From CAZGUH01 sp964529005 (lineage in GTDB: Bacteria; Actinomycetota; Acidimicrobiia; Acidimicrobiales; Ilumatobacteraceae), in contig CAZGUH010000029.1 of the NCBI GenBank assembly GCA_964529005.1, positions 1 to 51,105 of the forward strand: DNA of 51,105 nucleotides. Direction: 5' to 3'. The position numbers were made by a program, and so were the translations under genes. Shown piece by piece: positions 48,071-51,105 of the stretch. The stretch's first letter is position 1; each line of letters begins with the position of its first letter. The notes below the pieces were generated by a model. That model was not told where the DNA came from. It saw only the letters and a list, made by a program, of their open reading frames with translations, and made no database searches.

Positions 48071-48250
48071 TTGCATGACTGTATCGAGCGCGCGATAGAG
48101 AAGACGGTCTCGCAGTTCGCGGAGGAAGTCGCCTCCGGCTGCGACGGAATCGAATGGGCCAAGCATTGGTGCGGAGCGATGGGTGCGAGTAATGCATGTG
48201 CGGCGTATATCCGCGCCGTCCGCGCCCGCTGGCTGGGGAGCGGCGCATGA
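48071..48250 (+). CDS. Hypothetical ORF with unclear start (about 59 aa)
   Basis: Coding-like frame CIERAIEKTVSQFAEEVAS with no good ATG/GTG. TTG at 48071 is the best visible start but has no ribosome site. The frame is open back into the previous gene. It ends in ATGA overlap with the next gene, supporting translation. Confidence 0.4.
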   Translation: MHDCIERAIEKTVSQFAEEVASGCDGIEWAKHWCGAMGASNACAAYIRAVRARWLGSGA

Positions 48251-48423
48251 TCCCGGTCGAGCTGTGGCACCGGACGTACATAGACCGGCTGATCGACCAG
48301 CCGTATCGGACCCGCGAGGCAGCGGAGGCCGCGACGATCGAGCGCACGCGCGAGGGCGAGCGGACCAACTTCGGCGTCGTGCGGTATGTGCTGGCACCCG
48401 CCGCTCTACCAGAGGAGGAGTGA
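48247..48423 (+). CDS. Hypothetical early protein (58 aa)
   Basis: MIPVELWHRTYIDRLIDQPY, helical with a strand at the end. TGATG link to the next gene. Unknown. Confidence 0.6.
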   Translation: MIPVELWHRTYIDRLIDQPYRTREAAEAATIERTREGERTNFGVVRYVLAPAALPEEE

Positions 48424-48788
48424 TGTCCTATTGCCGATGGAGCTGTACGGCGGACCAGAGCGACGTGTACGTCTACGCGAGCTGCGAAGACCAATGGGTG
48501 ATCCACGTCGCTAAGAGCCGGGCCGAGAGTGACCAGCCTCCGATCGAGATGCCCGGGCTCGACGACGTCGATGCCTACATAGCCGCACACAAGCAGCTTC
48601 GGGCGTGGTTGGAAATGGCTCGCGCCGTGCCGATCCCGCTGCCTCACGCCGGCGAGTCGTTCTATCTCGACAACCCCGGCGATTGCGCAGATCAGTTGGA
48701 AAAGCTGCGGGGGCTCGGCTACTACATGCCTGACGGCGTGATCGAGACGTTGCGCGAGGAACAGCGCGAGATGGACGCCGCCCCATGA
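48423..48788 (+). CDS. Conserved phage protein with Cys-rich N-terminus (121 aa)
   Basis: MSYCRWSCTADQSDVYVY is the characteristic start of a family seen in many phage early regions. The rest is helical (YIAAHKQLRAWLEMARAV). GAGGAGGAG precedes the ATG, an excellent ribosome site. Function unknown. Confidence 0.75.
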   Translation: MSYCRWSCTADQSDVYVYASCEDQWVIHVAKSRAESDQPPIEMPGLDDVDAYIAAHKQLRAWLEMARAVPIPLPHAGESFYLDNPGDCADQLEKLRGLGYYMPDGVIETLREEQREMDAAP

Positions 48789-48812
48789 CCCGCACCTGCT
48801 AGAGGAGGGATG

Positions 48813-49091
48813 ATGGCAAAGCTCACTGTCGAGAATGCTAGCAAAGCGAGCATCCACAACCGTGCCGCCTTGCTCGCCGCGCAGTCAGCGGGCTGCTACT
48901 ACTGCTTGCAGATCATCGACCCGCGGCATATCAAGGAGTGGGTCGATCTCGTGCCGCGCAAGGGGAAGGTGCCGCCGGATCAGACTGGCATGTGCCCGAA
49001 CTGCGGCGCGGACGCGCTCCTGCCGAACGTTGACGACAAGGCGTTCCTGCGCGAGTGCTACGACTATTGGTTCACGGTGCAGCGCGCATGA
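48813..49091 (+). CDS. Zinc-binding protein with two CxxC pairs (92 aa)
   Basis: GCYYCLQI and MCPNCGADALLP form a treble-clef/zinc-ribbon. ATG 48813 chosen over 48810 because GGAGG then sits 4 bases upstream. Could bind nucleic acid. Confidence 0.65.
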   Translation: MAKLTVENASKASIHNRAALLAAQSAGCYYCLQIIDPRHIKEWVDLVPRKGKVPPDQTGMCPNCGADALLPNVDDKAFLRECYDYWFTVQRA

Positions 49092-49122
49092 CCCCCACCC
49101 TCTCCCTTGCTGAGGCGGGATG

Positions 49123-49833
49123 ATGCGAGTCGAGCGCATCGGCAATGCGACGCTGATCTTGGGCGATTGCCTTGAAGTGCTGACGACGCTGCCGAAGGTC
49201 GACGCGGTGATCACCGATCCGCCGTATGGGATTCCGGCCGGATCTGCTGTGTGGCGTCGCAATGGCACAGCGATCGAGGATTGGGGTGACGCAGGCCACA
49301 ACGTCGAGGTCATTGGCTGGCGTGAACTGGTGGCGGCCACCGATGCTTGGGCGGTTGAATTCGGCGTGCAGGCACGCGATGAGTTCTCCCTTGTGCAGAA
49401 GCATGTCGCCTGTGGCTGGGCACCTTCGAACATGTATGCGCTGGTGAAGTCGGCGCCTGCCCCGACGCCGCGCCCAGGCTTCGCGAGCGCGATAGAGTTG
49501 GCGATCGTCAGCCGGATCGGCTCGCCACGCTGGCACGGTTCAGGGTACGTGCCCAATCGGTGGATCGGGCTGACCCCGAATCGCGCAGGCACTGACCACG
49601 GGCACCCGACCGAGAAGCCAGTCGATGCCATGCAGTCCCTTGTTGGCGCGCTGACCGGCCCAGCGGGCATGACCCTCGACCCCTTCATGGGCTCCGGCAC
49701 CACCGGCGTCGCGTGCGCCAACCTCGGCCGCAAGTTCATCGGCATCGAGGTCGAGCCGCGCTACTTCGACATCGCCTGCGAGCGCATCGCGAACGCGCAG
49801 CGGCAGGCGCGGCTGTTCGAGTCCACCCCATGA
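49123..49833 (+). CDS. DNA methyltransferase, N6-adenine/N4-cytosine type (236 aa)
   Basis: Motif order places catalytic DPPYG (AVITDPPYGIP, near residue 34) before the SAM motif FMGSGTTGVACANLG (near 190): a beta-class amino-methyltransferase. GHPTEKPVDAM precedes it as usual. No cognate endonuclease nearby, so it is an orphan that may protect phage DNA. ATG 49120 is an alternative start. Confidence 0.9.
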   Translation: MRVERIGNATLILGDCLEVLTTLPKVDAVITDPPYGIPAGSAVWRRNGTAIEDWGDAGHNVEVIGWRELVAATDAWAVEFGVQARDEFSLVQKHVACGWAPSNMYALVKSAPAPTPRPGFASAIELAIVSRIGSPRWHGSGYVPNRWIGLTPNRAGTDHGHPTEKPVDAMQSLVGALTGPAGMTLDPFMGSGTTGVACANLGRKFIGIEVEPRYFDIACERIANAQRQARLFESTP

Positions 49834-49892
49834 CCCCCTGCTACTTCTGCGGGTATAGGGAGCGGCGGCGGGAGAGGGAGGGGCGGAAGTGA
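49830..49892 (+). CDS. Micro-ORF with one CxxC (20 aa)
   Basis: MTPCYFCGYRERRREREGRK; ATG overlaps the methyltransferase stop and its TGA overlaps the next ATG. It fills the gap exactly and may be a real micropeptide or a translational linker. Confidence 0.4.
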   Translation: MTPCYFCGYRERRREREGRK

Positions 49893-50089
49893 TGCGCGAC
49901 CCCGAGCGTTGCGTCGGCTGCAAGTGCGCGAAGTGCGGCCACGTGTGGATCGCGGCCTATCTACCGCTGAACATGGCCGAGGTCGCCAAGATGATGAAGC
50001 GCGTCTACTGCCCGGTCTGCTTGGACACGAAACCACTGGTCGCGAAGACCGAGGAAATCGCCGCGGTTCTCACCGGCACACAACGATGA
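49892..50089 (+). CDS. Zinc-ribbon protein (65 aa)
   Basis: CVGCKCAKCGHVWI and VYCPVCLD give a four-Cys zinc ribbon. TGATG/ATGA coupled on both sides. Likely nucleic-acid or protein binding. Confidence 0.65.
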   Translation: MRDPERCVGCKCAKCGHVWIAAYLPLNMAEVAKMMKRVYCPVCLDTKPLVAKTEEIAAVLTGTQR

Positions 50090-50343
50090 CCCTACCCCTT
50101 GAAGCCCAATGGCTGGATGCCGAAGGCGTGGCCGCGATGCTGGCCTACGAGCCGCGTGTGGTGCGCGAGAAGGTCACCTGCCTACCGGATTTCCCGAAGC
50201 CCGCCAGGATCGGCGGCAAGGGCTTTCCGCGATGGAACGCGGCCGAGGTCCAGCGATGGATGCTCGCCCAGCGCGAGATCAGTCGAGACGGTCGGCCACG
50301 TCCTCCATCTTCGGAGCGTAGTACCGCGCCAGCAGAATCTTGA
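50086..50343 (+). CDS. xis-like: Excisionase / AlpA-like protein (85 aa)
   Basis: WLDAEGVAAMLAYEPRVV, LPDFPKPARIGG and RWNAAEVQRWM are the winged-helix pattern of AlpA/excisionase proteins. Last gene of the early operon, its 3' end overlaps the 3' end of the convergent integrase by 65 bp. It would steer integrase toward excision when the early operon is on. Confidence 0.8.
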   Translation: MTLPLEAQWLDAEGVAAMLAYEPRVVREKVTCLPDFPKPARIGGKGFPRWNAAEVQRWMLAQREISRDGRPRPPSSERSTAPAES

Positions 50344-51105
50344 GGTCCTTGTGCCCGGTGACCTTCGCCAGCGTGAGGGGATCGAGCTTGGCCGCGAGAC
50401 GGGTCGTGGCCTCGCGCCGCAGGTCGTGGAAGTGCAGGCCGGCCAGGTGCGGATGCTCTTTCGCGGCGGCGTCGCGCGCCCGGCGGAACAGCGTGTCGAA
50501 CGTGTCGGACGACACGAGAATCGAGGGCGCCAGGTCCAGCACCTCGCGCGCCTTCGTCGAGAGCGGCACGTCCCGCTCGTCGCCGTTCTTCGTCTTGAAC
50601 AGGTGCACCAGCTTGGACGCGACGCGGTTGTCGGCGTCCAGCGAGAGCAGCTCGCCCTTGCGCATCGCCGTCTCGACCGCCAGCGCCATCGCGAGCGCGA
50701 TGTAGTGGCTGGCGTACTCCGGCGGCCCGCCTTGGTAGCCGAGCGCCTGCTGCACGATCAGGATGTCGGCATCGGTCCAGCGCTGCTTGCGCGGCTTGCC
50801 GGGCGCCGGCGGCTTGAGACCCTCGAACGGCGAGGTCTTGATCCACTCCCATTCGTCCCGGCAGGCCGCAAATACGGCCCGCAGCAGGCCGTATTCCCTG
50901 CGACGGGTCTCCGGCGCCAGCTCGGTCATGGAATCGCGCCAGCGCGCGATGTCGGCCCTCTGCACGTCGCTCACGAGCTTGCCCACGAACGGCAGATCCC
51001 GCGCGAACTTGCCCAGCCGCACCCGCTCCCAGTGCTCGCCGGCATGCGTCGGGCTGATCGTGTTGGCGTATTCTTCGAGCGCCTGCCGGACCGTCTTGGC
51101 GATCG
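50279..51105 (-). CDS. int: Tyrosine integrase, catalytic part (continues at 206-1)
   Basis: Catalytic residues are visible: Arg in ETAMRKGELLSL, His-x-x-Arg in FHDLRREATTRLA, His in VTGHKDLKIL and Tyr in ARYYAPKMED near the C-terminus. SAM-like core-binding region precedes (VQRADIARWRDSMTE). The last 55 bases duplicate the window start. Full protein is 325 aa, usual for a phage tyrosine recombinase. Confidence 0.95.
   Translation of the reverse strand, partial: IAKTVRQALEEYANTISPTHAGEHWERVRLGKFARDLPFVGKLVSDVQRADIARWRDSMTELAPETRRREYGLLRAVFAACRDEWEWIKTSPFEGLKPPAPGKPRKQRWTDADILIVQQALGYQGGPPEYASHYIALAMALAVETAMRKGELLSLDADNRVASKLVHLFKTKNGDERDVPLSTKAREVLDLAPSILVSSDTFDTLFRRARDAAAKEHPHLAGLHFHDLRREATTRLAAKLDPLTLAKVTGHKDLKILLARYYAPKMEDVADRLD
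51051..51105. repeat. Terminal direct repeat (copy 2)
   Basis: Identical to bases 1-55; see the first copy. It lies inside the integrase frame. Confidence 0.95.

Noticed and set aside
1..51105. tRNA genes, IS elements, CRISPR arrays or toxin-antitoxin pairs
   Set aside because: None recognised by reading; covariance and profile searches could still find weak cases.

Overview
The window is a complete temperate tailed-phage (siphovirus) genome recovered as a circular contig. Bases 1-55 are identical to 51051-51105, so the real circle is about 51,050 bp and the integrase gene runs across the cut. The DNA is visibly G+C-rich, protein families are those of lambdoid/HK97-like phages of Proteobacteria, and many starts are GTG. 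A gamma- or betaproteobacterial host is likely, but the sequence does not name one.

Layout. (1) About 50.1 kb across the junction to 0.2 kb: excisionase-like gene and tyrosine integrase, converging and overlapping. (2) 0.4-2.8 kb, plus strand: a possibly leaderless gene, then an accessory operon with a strong sigma70 promoter overlaid by a perfect palindrome. It encodes a 74-aa protein, an AcrVA2-family (anti-Cas12a) protein and two small HTH proteins. (3) 39.6 down to 2.8 kb, minus strand: one long leftward block. It runs Cro, CII-like, small genes, primase-helicase, a replication gene carrying 11-bp iterons, HNH, TerS, TerL, protease-capsid fusion, terminator, portal, collagen-like/exported proteins, head-tail connectors, a glycan-modification cassette, tail genes with a -1 frameshift, a lambda-J-like tip protein, lysis genes and a secreted beta-rich protein. 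(4) 40.2-42.0 kb: immunity region with a CI-like repressor, a secreted putative moron and a BRCT-domain protein. (5) 42.2-50.3 kb, plus strand: a tightly coupled chain of small early genes, with an exonuclease/ATPase recombination pair, a DNA methyltransferase and Xis.

Control. The leftward (cro) promoter and the rightward early promoter at 42.2 kb have nearly the same structure: TTGCAT, a TGGTAG-N5-CTACCA operator, then TACCAT. This suggests one repressor controls both arms. Almost all genes are joined by ATGA/GTGA/TGATG overlaps, indicating translational coupling. No intergenic stretch exceeds about 250 bases, and no tRNA, rRNA or CRISPR array was seen.

Most notable: the AcrVA2 operon with palindromic operator, the glycosyltransferase/methyltransferase/2OG-oxygenase cassette inside the head-tail genes, an endolysin fused to a holin-like membrane domain with an internal start, a protease-capsid fusion with an internal start, portal placed after capsid behind a terminator, and the matched operator sets.
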